Below, piece after piece: positions 8,981 through 17,997 of a stretch of DNA of 62,267 nt (position 1 is its first letter; every line of letters starts with the position of its first letter). A program made the translations under genes and the position numbers. The notes beneath the pieces are model-generated. The model worked only from the letters and a program-made list of their open reading frames with translations. It did no database searches and was not told the origin of the DNA. The stretch comes from Chlamydiales bacterium (GTDB lineage Bacteria; Chlamydiota; Chlamydiia; Chlamydiales; SM23-39), in contig JAUXXF010000011.1 in the NCBI GenBank assembly GCA_030681135.1, positions 1 through 62,267 of the forward strand. The letters run 5' to 3'.

Positions 8981-9380
8981 GAAGAAAAAGAATGTAAACG
9001 CTCGTACCTTTTTTTATCTTCAGAATGTTTTGTGCTGTACAAAAAATAACTTGATTACAAGCGTTCGTTGAACGAAGGTTATATCGTGTTGTTATTCAAT
9101 CATCTAGATGTAATAAAACGCATCAGCGAGTTGTGAGTGGTTTTATCTCACTTCTTTAATTGGTGCTGTCTTGTGCTCGTGGCTTGTCTCCTGTTTCCAT
9201 TTGATGAATTAGTGCACTCTAACATCATGGATTGTAAAAAAAACACCTTTTACCCTTCTTGAGGGAAAATTCGATTTATCAGAAATTCACAAATCTTTTT
9301 CCATTTCATTCAAACCACACAGCAAGTGGCTTCTTGTGTTGTCCTTTTCCCACTTGCTGCGTTAGTTTCTTATTCCTTTG
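8981..9380. other. Gene-free region upstream of the MFS operon
   Basis: No gene is supported here. It holds a short perfect palindrome TTCGTT-G-AACGAA at 9064-9076, about 140 bases upstream of the MFS start, which could be an operator. Near the end of the fusion gene it holds a hairpin with a 10-bp stem, CAGCAAGTGG paired with CCACTTGCTG at 9320-9359. The hairpin is the likely 3' end of that gene, although no T-run follows on the minus strand. Confidence 0.5.
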
Positions 9381-11360
9381 TTAAAACCGCCCCTCAAAAA
9401 TCTCAAATTTGAGCTCGGTATCTTCTTTGAGAGTCGTCTCTCGAACCTTGGTTAATGTGATCGAGTATTCCTTGGCGAGATCTTCAAGAAGAGATAAGTG
9501 CCCTAGATCACTGGAAAATCCGAGGAGTAGTCTCCCGTTTTCTTTTAGGTAGTGCTTAGCAGTTTTGAAGAACTTTCGAATCGCACGATAGCCTGGATCG
9601 AATACTTGCGCCTCTTCTAGATCGATTTGCGTGCCTGGATCCAGAAAGCCAAAAGGAAGGCACCAGAAGATCGTATCAAAACGGGCATTTGGATTGACTT
9701 CATTCAAAACATCTCCTGTTTCCAGTGTTATTCTATCGCTCACCCCAAGCTCTTTTGCGTTGAGCAATGTGTTTTGGTAGGCGTTGGGATTGATATCTGT
9801 CGCTGTCACTTGTAGATGCGGAAACTGAAGAGCCATAAGACAGCTGATCGCTCCAGAGCCGCAGCCTATTTCGCAAAAATTCGATTCAGAGCCGATCAAT
9901 GTGTATAGTTCGCTTGCAAACCACGCTGTCGAAGAGAATTGACCCGAGTGGAAGACGTTAGGATGGATGAGGAACTCATGGTTTAGAACGGTTGCTTTCT
10001 CCCAGCCGCAGCGACGATGTGTCTCTAGAAATCTTCGCGTTTGTTCGATTCCTTCTTGTTTAGGATAGTCGAAACGGAGCAAGTGAAAGAGATAGATTTT
10101 TACCTTTTCCGGATCAATAACGCCTTGTGTTTTGAGATGGCTTTCTGCGTCAATCGAAAAATTGATCCTGTAATGTCTTCGGAGTGCAAAGTAAGTGTCT
10201 AAATGATCTGGACCAAACCCACCACAGAGAAAAAGGTCATTTAATCCATAAGCTAAAAGAATATTGATCTTCTCTTGAAAATGCTCTTTCGTCTCTTTGA
10301 TTCCTTGCCCTTTGCTATTATCGAGGAGCAAAAAGCAATGGTGTTTTTTGATGAGATCTCTGAATGATTCTTGATGGACTAGGGGAAAAGTCTCTTCTGA
10401 AAGGGGAATGTCCAGTTGAAATCTTTCTGCTGCTTTATTTAAAAGATCCCTATCAAGGGTCGGTAAATCGTTGAGCTGGAGTCTTTTTAAAGACGGCCAA
10501 ATAGCTTGTACCTGCTCCAGATCTTCGAAGGCATTAGGAGACTGGACGAAGGAAAAGTGGAGTACTGGCAGAAAATCAGGCTCAAGCTGGCAGGCTCTGA
10601 TAATACCCTCGATTCTTTCTTTTTCTATCGGGTCTTGTAAAGAATGGTGATTCGCTGAGATGGCAATCCCAATTTTTAACAGAGGATCTTTTGTCTTCTG
10701 TTTCACAAAATCGATTATGGGGGGGAGCCAATCTGCTTTGTCTACATTAAATTGGTAGAAATAGGGGCTCTCTGGTCTATTTAAGAAGTGTTGAAATTTT
10801 GCTTTTTTTGTTTCTAAATAGTGTTTGTTGTGCTTATTGGGCTTAGAAAGGACAGGGACTCTCTCCACAATCTCGATTCCAAATTTTGTGATTTCTGAAA
10901 TCTTCGATGGATTATTGGTAAGAAGTCTGATTCGGGAGATATGGAGATCATCTAGAACAATTTTCACCATCTCATAAGATCGTTGATCTGGGTGGTGTCC
11001 TAATAGGACATTCGCTTCAAACGTATCGACTCCTTTAGACTGCAACTGATACGTTTTGATTTTTTCAAATAATCCAATTCCTCGTCCTTCTTGTCTTAAA
11101 TAAATCAGTACGCCGCCTTCTTTGCTGATCATTGCAAGAGATTTGTGGAGTTGCTCTCCGCAGTCGCAGTGGAGACTTCCGAGCATATCTCCTGTAATGC
11201 ATTCGCTGTGGACGCGGACAAGAACAGGTTTTGTTGTGTCCAGGTTTTTAGTGTGTAGAGCAAATGTTTCTTTTCCATAGCTATTTGGATAAACACGAAT
11301 CAAAAATTCACTGAATTTTGTTGCTAGTTTTGTTTCCACAAAATCTTGATTAAGTAACAT
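9381..11360 (-). CDS. GTP cyclohydrolase II / TrpF-like / methyltransferase fusion
   Basis: A 659-residue three-part protein. Residues 1-195 are a GTP cyclohydrolase II: zinc-binding Cys54, Cys65 and Cys67 in SLHCDCGEQL (the same numbers as in E. coli RibA), YLRQEGRGIGL at 87-97 and the TNNPSK element at 148-153. Residues about 200-430 resemble phosphoribosylanthranilate isomerase (TrpF) barrels, with LLLDNSKGQG (344-353), CGGFGP (379-384) and FSIDAES (401-407). Residues about 440-659 are a class I methyltransferase with CEIGCGSGA (496-504) and a CLPFG segment at 567-571 where related N-methyltransferases carry NPPY. GTP cyclohydrolase II normally feeds riboflavin synthesis, and the usual RibB partner is not fused here. 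The fusion suggests channelling in another GTP-derived pathway. The TrpF call is by motif only. Confidence 0.7.
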   Translation of the reverse strand: MLLNQDFVETKLATKFSEFLIRVYPNSYGKETFALHTKNLDTTKPVLVRVHSECITGDMLGSLHCDCGEQLHKSLAMISKEGGVLIYLRQEGRGIGLFEKIKTYQLQSKGVDTFEANVLLGHHPDQRSYEMVKIVLDDLHISRIRLLTNNPSKISEITKFGIEIVERVPVLSKPNKHNKHYLETKKAKFQHFLNRPESPYFYQFNVDKADWLPPIIDFVKQKTKDPLLKIGIAISANHHSLQDPIEKERIEGIIRACQLEPDFLPVLHFSFVQSPNAFEDLEQVQAIWPSLKRLQLNDLPTLDRDLLNKAAERFQLDIPLSEETFPLVHQESFRDLIKKHHCFLLLDNSKGQGIKETKEHFQEKINILLAYGLNDLFLCGGFGPDHLDTYFALRRHYRINFSIDAESHLKTQGVIDPEKVKIYLFHLLRFDYPKQEGIEQTRRFLETHRRCGWEKATVLNHEFLIHPNVFHSGQFSSTAWFASELYTLIGSESNFCEIGCGSGAISCLMALQFPHLQVTATDINPNAYQNTLLNAKELGVSDRITLETGDVLNEVNPNARFDTIFWCLPFGFLDPGTQIDLEEAQVFDPGYRAIRKFFKTAKHYLKENGRLLLGFSSDLGHLSLLEDLAKEYSITLTKVRETTLKEDTELKFEIFEGRF

Positions 11361-11443
11361 AAAAAATTCCTTGATAGAAAGGTTTTAAAAAAAGATGTGG
11401 GTTCCAGCTTAGCAAAAAAAAACTTAAAAAGAAGGGGTTATTT

Positions 11444-14035
11444 TCAAATAAAGGTTGCGTCTGCGGAAAGCTCTTTTAGTTCTGCAAGTTTTTGGAGGGC
11501 TTGCAGGGGAGTCATCGCATTGATATTGAGAGCTTTTAGGGAGGTTAAGGCCGGGTGCTGAGGAGGTGGAAGTGTAAAGAAAGAGAGTTGCTCCTGGGGT
11601 GGTTTTTCCTGGTTTATTTTTTCTTGGTTTTTAGGGGTTTTGGTTTCTAGTTCTCGGAGCATGCTTTCAGCTCGTTTGATCGCTTTTAAGGGAAGTCCTG
11701 CTAGTTTGGCTACATGGATCCCATAGCTTTTATCGGTGCCTCCAGGGATGATTTTACGCATAAAGACGATTCCGCCCTCTACTTCTTCGACGGCTACCTG
11801 GTAGTTGACGGCTCCTGGGATTTCTTTTTCGAGGCGGGTTAGTTCCCAATAGTGGGTAGCAAACAGGGTTTTTGCTTGTTTTTGAGGAGTCGTGAGAAGA
11901 AATTCTGCGACAGCCCAGGCAATGGAGATCCCATCATAGGTGCTTGTTCCTCGGCCGATCTCATCGAGAATGACAAGAGAGCGTGACGTTGCATTGTGGA
12001 GCACGTTTGCTGTCTCGGTCATTTCTACCATGAATGTCGACTGACCTCTAGCAATGTCGTCGCTTGCGCCAATCCGGGAAAAAACCTTGTCGACAAGGCC
12101 AATGTGCGCTGATTCTGCGGGGACAAAAGAGCCAATTTGCGCAAGGATGACAATGAGGGCCACTTGTCTAATATAAGTAGACTTTCCCGCCATGTTAGGC
12201 CCTGTGATGACGAAGAGCTGCTCTTTTGGACTTAAGAGGGTGTCGTTAGGGATAAACTTTGCCTGGGTAATCACTCTTTCGATAATAGGGTGGCGCCCTT
12301 TGGTGATTTGCAAGATGTTTGAGTCATCGATGAGAGGACGGACGTAGCGCATCTCTTTGGCAATATAGGCGAGGGATAAAAGAGCGTCAATGCGGGCAAT
12401 TTCTTTCGCTGCTCGGTGGACAAAAGGCGCATGTTCAGCGATTTCTTTGCGTAGGATTTCAAACGCTAAAGCTTCTAGAGCTTTGGCTTTCTCTTCTGCA
12501 GTGAGCGCTTTTTGTTCAAAAATTTTCAGCTCTTCGGTGATAAACCTTTCTCCATTGACAAGCGTTTGTCGTCTTTGGAAAGAGGGAGGGATTTTTTCTG
12601 ATGCCGCATGAGTTGTTTCGATGTAATAGCCAAACGCTTTGGTAAACCCTACTTTGAGCGTTTTGATACCTGTTTCTTCGCGTAGCTTGATCTGGTAGCG
12701 GGCAATCCATGAGGTGGATTCGCGCTGCAGGCTTCTTAAAGCATCTAATTCTGGATGGTAGCCATCTCGAAAAATATCTCCTTCGCCGATCCGAAGAGGG
12801 GGATTCTCGCAGATCGCATGCAAGATCTTGTTCGCTAAAGTAGTAGGATCGGAAAGAAGATTCAGAGCTTTTCCTGCGCTAAAAGAAGCTAGCTGCTTTT
12901 GGAGCTCAGGGATTTTAGCAAGAGAAAGGCCTAAAGCCAAAACATCTCGAGGCGTTGCATAGCGTGCAGTCGTTTTGATCATAAGCCGCTCGAGATCTCG
13001 AATCCCTTCCAATTGCTGGCGGATGGTCTGGCTTTGCTCAGATTTTGTGATCAATTCCTCTACTGCATCTTGTCTATGTTGAATCTCTTCAAGAGATAAT
13101 AGGGGGTGTTGGATCCAATAGCGGAGCATCCTGCCTCCCATCGCGGTCATTGTATGATCCAATAGATGGAGAAGGGTGTGTTTTGATCCTTCGCTGGTGG
13201 ATTCAGTGATCTCCAAGTTTTTGAGAGCTGATCGATCGAGCGCCATGAAGTGCGAGAGAGGATCGGTACGAACGGATGTGATCGGCTCTAAAGGGATGTT
13301 CAGTTGATGTTTGAGATATCCGATCAAGGCACCAGCTGCAGAGATGGCAGAGATTTGTCCTTTAAGGCCGAAGCCATCGAGCGAGTGAACTTGGAAGTGA
13401 GCCGTGAGCGTCTGTTGAGTCAAGGCTAAATCAAAAAAGCTCTCCTCTTTTTCATTGGTAAGAAAGGGGAAGTGAAGGGAAAGCTCTTTGAGAAGGAGCG
13501 GATAGGTTTTGTTGATCCGTTTGGAGAGGAGAAATTCAGCAGGTCTTACCCGGCACAGCTCATCGATGAGATCTTGGATCTTTTCAAACTCAAAGACACT
13601 GAAATCTGCAGTTGTGATATCGAGAAGAGCTAACCCAAAGAGAGAGCCGATTTGGGAAATACAGGCAAAATAGTTGGGGGTTTTGTCGGAAAGAAGGGCA
13701 GAATTGATTAATGTTCCAGGGGTAATGGTTTTTACGACTTTCCGTTGAACAAGTCCTTTGACTGATTTAGGATCCTCCATCTGTTCGGCAATGGCGACTT
13801 TAAATCCGTGTGCGATGAGTTTATCAATATAGACGTCAGCTGTATGATAGGGAACTCCGCACATAGGAGTTCCTTGTCTCGCAGTAAGAGTTACATTAAT
13901 GGCCTTCGAAATCGTTTGGGCATCTTCATGGAAAGCTTCATAAAAATCGCCGAGGCGAAAGAAAAGAAGGGCATCGCCGCATTCTTCCTTGCAAGCATGC
14001 CACTGAGCCATCATGGGTGTAATAATATTTGCCAT
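11444..14035 (-). CDS. mutS: DNA mismatch repair protein MutS
   Basis: An 863-residue protein of normal MutS length. The mismatch-reading Phe-x-Glu is present near the start (RLGDFYEAFHED), followed by the connector, lever and clamp domains. The ATPase has Walker A GPNMAGKSTY at about residue 612, the GQSTFMVEM loop, the Walker B region VILDEIGRGTSTYDG and the TLFATHYWEL switch. The C-terminal tail ends with the short helix-turn-helix dimer region (LTSLKALNINAMTPLQALQKLAEL). It recognises mismatches and small loops in cytoplasmic DNA together with MutL, which is not in the window. It is divergently placed from hemG with a gap of about 40 bases. Confidence 0.97.
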   Translation of the reverse strand: MANIITPMMAQWHACKEECGDALLFFRLGDFYEAFHEDAQTISKAINVTLTARQGTPMCGVPYHTADVYIDKLIAHGFKVAIAEQMEDPKSVKGLVQRKVVKTITPGTLINSALLSDKTPNYFACISQIGSLFGLALLDITTADFSVFEFEKIQDLIDELCRVRPAEFLLSKRINKTYPLLLKELSLHFPFLTNEKEESFFDLALTQQTLTAHFQVHSLDGFGLKGQISAISAAGALIGYLKHQLNIPLEPITSVRTDPLSHFMALDRSALKNLEITESTSEGSKHTLLHLLDHTMTAMGGRMLRYWIQHPLLSLEEIQHRQDAVEELITKSEQSQTIRQQLEGIRDLERLMIKTTARYATPRDVLALGLSLAKIPELQKQLASFSAGKALNLLSDPTTLANKILHAICENPPLRIGEGDIFRDGYHPELDALRSLQRESTSWIARYQIKLREETGIKTLKVGFTKAFGYYIETTHAASEKIPPSFQRRQTLVNGERFITEELKIFEQKALTAEEKAKALEALAFEILRKEIAEHAPFVHRAAKEIARIDALLSLAYIAKEMRYVRPLIDDSNILQITKGRHPIIERVITQAKFIPNDTLLSPKEQLFVITGPNMAGKSTYIRQVALIVILAQIGSFVPAESAHIGLVDKVFSRIGASDDIARGQSTFMVEMTETANVLHNATSRSLVILDEIGRGTSTYDGISIAWAVAEFLLTTPQKQAKTLFATHYWELTRLEKEIPGAVNYQVAVEEVEGGIVFMRKIIPGGTDKSYGIHVAKLAGLPLKAIKRAESMLRELETKTPKNQEKINQEKPPQEQLSFFTLPPPQHPALTSLKALNINAMTPLQALQKLAELKELSADATFI

Positions 14036-14078
14036 AATTTATAATAATGTTACTGACGATTATACAACATAGGTTCAA

Positions 14079-15338
14079 ATGCGCACAATCATTTTAGGTG
14101 GGGGGATTTCTGGCTTAAGCGCCGCTTGGTTTTTGCACAAAAAAGACCCTCGGCGAGAAATTCTTCTCTTAGAGAAAAAGGAACGTCTCGGCGGTTGGAT
14201 TGAGGGCTCCATCGAGGGAGAATTTTGTTTTGAAAAGGGGCCGAGGACTTTATCTTACAGCCGATCAACACATCTTCTGCGTTTGATTCATGAGCTGGGA
14301 CTGGAAGATCAAATCATCTATTCTTCTCCTAGTGCAAAACATCGATTTTTATGGAAAGGAGGTAAGCTTCGCTCTTTGTCCTCTTTTTGGCCTACGCTGC
14401 TCGCTGGGGCTTGTAGAGAATTTTTTGCCCCTAAAAAAAACTCGGAGGAAGATGAGTCGATTTATGCGTTTGCCTCTCGCCGTTTTGGCCCTCGTATAGC
14501 AGACATTTTTTTCGATCCGTTGACGTTGGGCATTTATGCCGGGGATATTCATAAGCTGTCGATTCGCTCCTGCTTTCCTTCGCTTTGCAGATGGGAAATG
14601 CAAGAGGGGTCTATTATGCGAGGGATGTTGAAGACAAAAAGAGGGTCTTCCAAACTCTTTACTTTGCAAGGTGGGTTGGAGACGTTGATTCTTGAGATGC
14701 AAAAACAGCTCCCTATTGAAATCATCACCAATTGCGAGGTAGAGCGCCTCTCTCGCGGCGAGATCATCACTTCTCAAGGGGTTTTTCAAGCAGATCAGGT
14801 GATCTCGGCGCTCAGCGCTCAAGAAATTAGCCGGGTGACGAAGATGACCTTCGATGTTCCCTGCCGCTCTCTTTGGGTTGTTCATCTAGGTTTCCATTCG
14901 AATCAAGTGCTTCGTCGAAAAGGATTTGGATATTTAGTGCCGACTCAAGAAAAAGAGAGGCTTCTTGGAATGGTGTGGGATTCAGAAATTTTTGGATCTG
15001 CCTCTCAAACTCGTCTTACAGCCATGATCCGAGAAGAATCTCCTTCTCCTCTTGAAGATGCTTTGGAGGCTCTTGAGCGTCATTTATCTATTCAACTCAA
15101 GCCGGATTATGTCTCTTGTCATTTTGCTTCAGGGGCGATTCCTCAGTTCGAAGTCGGCTATGAGGAGAAATTAGCTTGTTTTGAAAAGGAGGCAGCTGAG
15201 AAATTTCCCTATTTATTATTGGCTGGAAATTACTGGAAAGGCGCTTCTCTCGATGCTTGTGTTGCTAGGTCTCTTGATTGTATAGCTGAAGAAGCTCATC
15301 GACAACCGAGCGGAAAGGGCTCTGAGGATGAACAATAA
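14079..15338 (+). CDS. hemG: Protoporphyrinogen oxidase
   Basis: A 419-residue flavoprotein of the HemY/PPOX type, called hemG in chlamydial genomes. It catalyses the six-electron oxidation of protoporphyrinogen IX to protoporphyrin IX. The FAD dinucleotide-binding motif is at the start (ILGGGISGLSAAWFL), followed by the LLLEKKERLGGWI arm and the second FAD-contact EKGPRTLSYSR. The C-terminal motif LLLAGNYWKGASLDACVARS is the conserved PPOX ending. hemC and hemD lie a few kilobases downstream but are not in the same operon. Its 3' end overlaps the convergent gene by 74 bases. Confidence 0.93.
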   Translation: MRTIILGGGISGLSAAWFLHKKDPRREILLLEKKERLGGWIEGSIEGEFCFEKGPRTLSYSRSTHLLRLIHELGLEDQIIYSSPSAKHRFLWKGGKLRSLSSFWPTLLAGACREFFAPKKNSEEDESIYAFASRRFGPRIADIFFDPLTLGIYAGDIHKLSIRSCFPSLCRWEMQEGSIMRGMLKTKRGSSKLFTLQGGLETLILEMQKQLPIEIITNCEVERLSRGEIITSQGVFQADQVISALSAQEISRVTKMTFDVPCRSLWVVHLGFHSNQVLRRKGFGYLVPTQEKERLLGMVWDSEIFGSASQTRLTAMIREESPSPLEDALEALERHLSIQLKPDYVSCHFASGAIPQFEVGYEEKLACFEKEAAEKFPYLLLAGNYWKGASLDACVARSLDCIAEEAHRQPSGKGSEDEQ

Positions 15339-15873
15339 GTCCTTCTTCTGGGAGCTGATTAAAAATGGAAAGCATCCAACGGATGGCCGCATCATTGGTG
15401 GTGAATATCTTGGCATATTGATAGCGGTTATACATGGCGCCGGCAATCATCCCTTGCATCTCAGGAAGGAGTGTTCTTTCATAAAAAGTCTGAATGGCTC
15501 TATTAGATTCTTTTTCACGGATTTTTTTCTGCAGGGTTTCTAGCTGCGGCTTGTAGATTCGAGTTGCGGTGAACTCTTTAATGATCCATGTGATTGCAAG
15601 GTGAAATACTCTATTTACTTTATGTAGTTCTCGGTGGAAGCAATCATGAGCAACTCCTCCTACGCCATCTTCTGATTGGATGAACTTTTCTGCTTCGTCA
15701 AGGCTGATTGTTTGGTGGGTAATCAATTCTATCGTTTGTCTGATGATATGTTGTACAGTAAAGGGAAGATCATTGTAGCTTTTTTTTACCTCGTTGCGGG
15801 AGATTGTTTCGTTTTCTATTTTTTCTTGGATCGTCACTAGATGTTGAATGGAAGAAGGTCGAGAGATAATCAT
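15265..15873 (-). CDS. Conserved chlamydial-type protein of unknown function
   Basis: A 202-residue, soluble and mostly helical protein that I do not recognise. It has no signal peptide or membrane segment. Charged helices cover about 10-60, and a His/Asp-containing stretch reading GVGGVAHDCFHRELHKVN lies at about 70-88. It starts 11 bases after the upstream minus-strand gene ends, so the two probably form an operon. Its last 74 bases are antisense to the end of hemG. That long 3' overlap makes the reading frame somewhat unusual, but the length and codon pattern support it as a real gene. Confidence 0.6.
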   Translation of the reverse strand: MIISRPSSIQHLVTIQEKIENETISRNEVKKSYNDLPFTVQHIIRQTIELITHQTISLDEAEKFIQSEDGVGGVAHDCFHRELHKVNRVFHLAITWIIKEFTATRIYKPQLETLQKKIREKESNRAIQTFYERTLLPEMQGMIAGAMYNRYQYAKIFTTNDAAIRWMLSIFNQLPEEGLIVHPQSPFRSVVDELLQLYNQET

Positions 15874-15884
15874 AAAACCTCTAG

Positions 15885-16565
15885 CTATTTAGAGTGTTGG
15901 ATCAGTGGATGATGGGCATGAACGAGGCGGTCGCCAAAGTTGTAGCCGAATGTTTTTAGTTGAGAGTTACAGGGGTCTTCTTTGTTGTGGTAATAAACAG
16001 CATTTGGCTGTGCGTAGGCGACAGCGTAAAGGTCGGTCTGGTAGAGAGAGAATCTAGGCCAGTTAAGTAAAAGGTTTGGATTGACTACAAGGACAGCCCC
16101 CCTTTGAGAGGGTAGAGGGATAAGGCCAGGTTCTAGTTGAAACGTAGAGGTGATCACCTCAGATTCTGAAGGAGCGGTCAAGCGAATGAAATAGATAAAG
16201 GAGAGTCCTTGAATGCTAAATAAATCTTTAGTTTTTGCTGCGCGGGATTGTTCGCTAGAAGGGATCCACTGGTCGCAGGCCAAATGAAGAGAGGTTTTGT
16301 GGGTCAGGCCAAAGGCAAAAGAGGTCATTTTCCTGGAAAGAAGTAGGGTTTGCAATTCTTGTTTTTGACGCCAAAGATCTCTTCCATTTACATAGAGCTC
16401 GTGAGCTGGGATATGAGCAATATTTCTTTTTAGCCGGGCGAAAAGAGCCGCTTGGACATGAGCTTGGAGCGTATCGCACTCTGCAGAGGAAAAGACTTCA
16501 TCAAACTCGATATAACCATGGTGGCTAAAAAAATAGGCTTGTTGAGAAGAAATTAAAGGATTCAT
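15885..16565 (-). CDS. Uncharacterised protein, possibly of the phytanoyl-CoA dioxygenase fold
   Basis: A 226-residue soluble protein. Its start (a strand-rich stretch reading YFFSHHGYIEFDEVFSSAEC) resembles the opening of phytanoyl-CoA dioxygenase-like double-stranded beta-helix proteins, in which a gene product 'F...Gyv.i...' leads into the fold. The HxD...H iron site of that family is not clearly visible; candidate residues are the His-Leu-Ala-Cys-Asp stretch (about 113-117) and the C-terminal HAHHPLIQH. It could be a catalytically dead relative conserved in chlamydiae. It lies directly upstream of the 202-residue gene, with an 11-base gap. Confidence 0.5.
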   Translation of the reverse strand: MNPLISSQQAYFFSHHGYIEFDEVFSSAECDTLQAHVQAALFARLKRNIAHIPAHELYVNGRDLWRQKQELQTLLLSRKMTSFAFGLTHKTSLHLACDQWIPSSEQSRAAKTKDLFSIQGLSFIYFIRLTAPSESEVITSTFQLEPGLIPLPSQRGAVLVVNPNLLLNWPRFSLYQTDLYAVAYAQPNAVYYHNKEDPCNSQLKTFGYNFGDRLVHAHHPLIQHSK

Positions 16566-16607
16566 TATGAGGGTCTCTTGAGCTTTTGTTGAATGTAGGA
16601 ATGATTC

Positions 16608-16680
16608 TGGCCTATTTTCGATTTTTTTGCAGGGATAATATGCAAAATGAATATGATTCCTGCAAAAAAACTCAAAAACC
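16608..16680. repeat. Degenerate core of the 170-bp palindrome family
   Basis: This gap holds TTTTTTTGCAGGGA and, 20 bases on, its inverse TCCTGCAAAAAAA. The flank GGCCTATTTTCGA and the loop TAATATGCAAA match the centre of the 170-bp element found at 33939 and 53517 (GGCCAATTTTCGA, TAATATCAAA). The outer arms are gone. It lies just past the stop of dapL, where it could serve as a terminator. Confidence 0.6.
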
Positions 16681-16688
16681 GATGAAGT

Positions 16689-17900
16689 TTATTCTTTGAA
16701 AGCTCCTAAACGTTGAAGAGTTTCTGTAAGGTAAGCTTTTTCTGCAAAGGCAGACAGTCGGACAAAGCCTTCTCCTAGAAGACCAAACCCAGAGCCCGGA
16801 ACACAGACTATAGCTGCTTTATTTAATAGGGTGTCAAAAAAATCCCACGAAGAGAGGTGTTTGGGCGTTTTACACCAGACATAAGGGGCGTCTAGCCCGC
16901 CATAGACGCTAAAGCCGAGTCCTTCCAGCCCATCTCGTAAATACTTCGCATTGTTGCTATAAACATCGATGATCTCTTGTACCTGCTTTTGTCCTTCAGG
17001 GGAATAGATGGCTCTGGCTGCTTTTTGAATGGGGTAAGGGGCTCCTCCATACTTTGTGTCGTGTCGTCTTTGCCATAGGGAGTGCAGCGCATGCTCTCGG
17101 CCGCAGTCAAACACGGTGAGGTTTTTGGGGATCACGGTATAAGAGAGTCTTAACCCCGTAAACCCTGCTGTTTTGGAGTAGCTTCGAATTTCAATGGCTA
17201 CCTCTTTCGCTCCCTCGATCTCATAAATGCTTCTTGGAACATCGGGAGATCGGATGTACGCTTCATAGGCGCCGTCAAAGAGGATGATGGCCTTCATTGT
17301 TTTTGCATACCGTACCCAGCGGGTCAGCAGCTCTTTATTCATCGCGCTACCTGTAGGATTATTCGGAGAGCAAAGATAGACGATATCGCAGGCTTCTTCT
17401 GGAGGTTCTGGACAAAATTGATTCGCTTCCGTGCAAGGCAAATAGAGAATTCCTCCATAGCGGCCATTTTTTAATTGGGGACGGGTTCTTCCTGCCATCA
17501 CGTTTGTATCTAGATAAACAGGATAGGTCGGATCGGGAAGCGCTACCCGGTTAGAAGTGCAAAAAAGCTCTTGCAGATTAGCAATATCGCATTTGGCCCC
17601 GTCAGAAATAAACACTTCGCTTGGGTCAATGAGCCCTTTGTAGTCATGTTGGGCGATCGCTTCTCGTAAAAAAAGATATCCTGCAGATGGACCATATCCT
17701 TTAAAACTTTCAGCTTCTCCCATCTCAAGACAGGCGGATCGGAGCTCTTCTATAATCGCAGGAGGTAAGGGGCGGGTGACATCGCCGATCCCAAGATCGA
17801 TAAGAGGCTCAGTAGAAGTTCTTCTAGAGGCTCGTTTAGAAATTTCTGGAAATAAGTAGTTGCCTGCCAGTTTACTGTAGTGCGTATTGAGTTTGACCAT
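16689..17900 (-). CDS. dapL: LL-diaminopimelate aminotransferase
   Basis: A 403-residue class I/II PLP aminotransferase. The Schiff-base lysine lies in RSYSKTAGFTGLRLSY (about residue 240), which is typical of DapL. YLCSPNNPTGSAMN gives the N-P-T-G substrate/cofactor loop and FDGAYEAYI the pyridine-contacting Asp and Tyr. The N-terminus KLNTHYSKLAGNYLFPEI is characteristic of this family. It converts tetrahydrodipicolinate directly to LL-diaminopimelate, the chlamydial and plant shortcut, and so supplies the diaminopimelate used by MurE (encoded at 50252) and for lysine. It is divergent from rnc with about 100 bases between. Confidence 0.95.
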   Translation of the reverse strand: MVKLNTHYSKLAGNYLFPEISKRASRRTSTEPLIDLGIGDVTRPLPPAIIEELRSACLEMGEAESFKGYGPSAGYLFLREAIAQHDYKGLIDPSEVFISDGAKCDIANLQELFCTSNRVALPDPTYPVYLDTNVMAGRTRPQLKNGRYGGILYLPCTEANQFCPEPPEEACDIVYLCSPNNPTGSAMNKELLTRWVRYAKTMKAIILFDGAYEAYIRSPDVPRSIYEIEGAKEVAIEIRSYSKTAGFTGLRLSYTVIPKNLTVFDCGREHALHSLWQRRHDTKYGGAPYPIQKAARAIYSPEGQKQVQEIIDVYSNNAKYLRDGLEGLGFSVYGGLDAPYVWCKTPKHLSSWDFFDTLLNKAAIVCVPGSGFGLLGEGFVRLSAFAEKAYLTETLQRLGAFKE

Positions 17901-17997
17901 AGCTTATGTCTTATGTCTCTATTGTTAAGATAGGTTGTTGGCATAAAGTGTACTTGATCACTTTATTATTTGACAGTGTCTGAGGTAAAAAATTACA

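Noticed and set aside
9209..9222. CIRCE-like sequence (TTAG-TGCA-CTCTAA)
   Set aside because: The spacing and half-sites do not match the TTAGCACTC-N9-GAGTGCTAA consensus, and no heat-shock gene follows.
14349..14885. A 178-codon minus-strand frame inside hemG
   Set aside because: It lies wholly inside a clear hemG gene and has the composition of a shadow frame.
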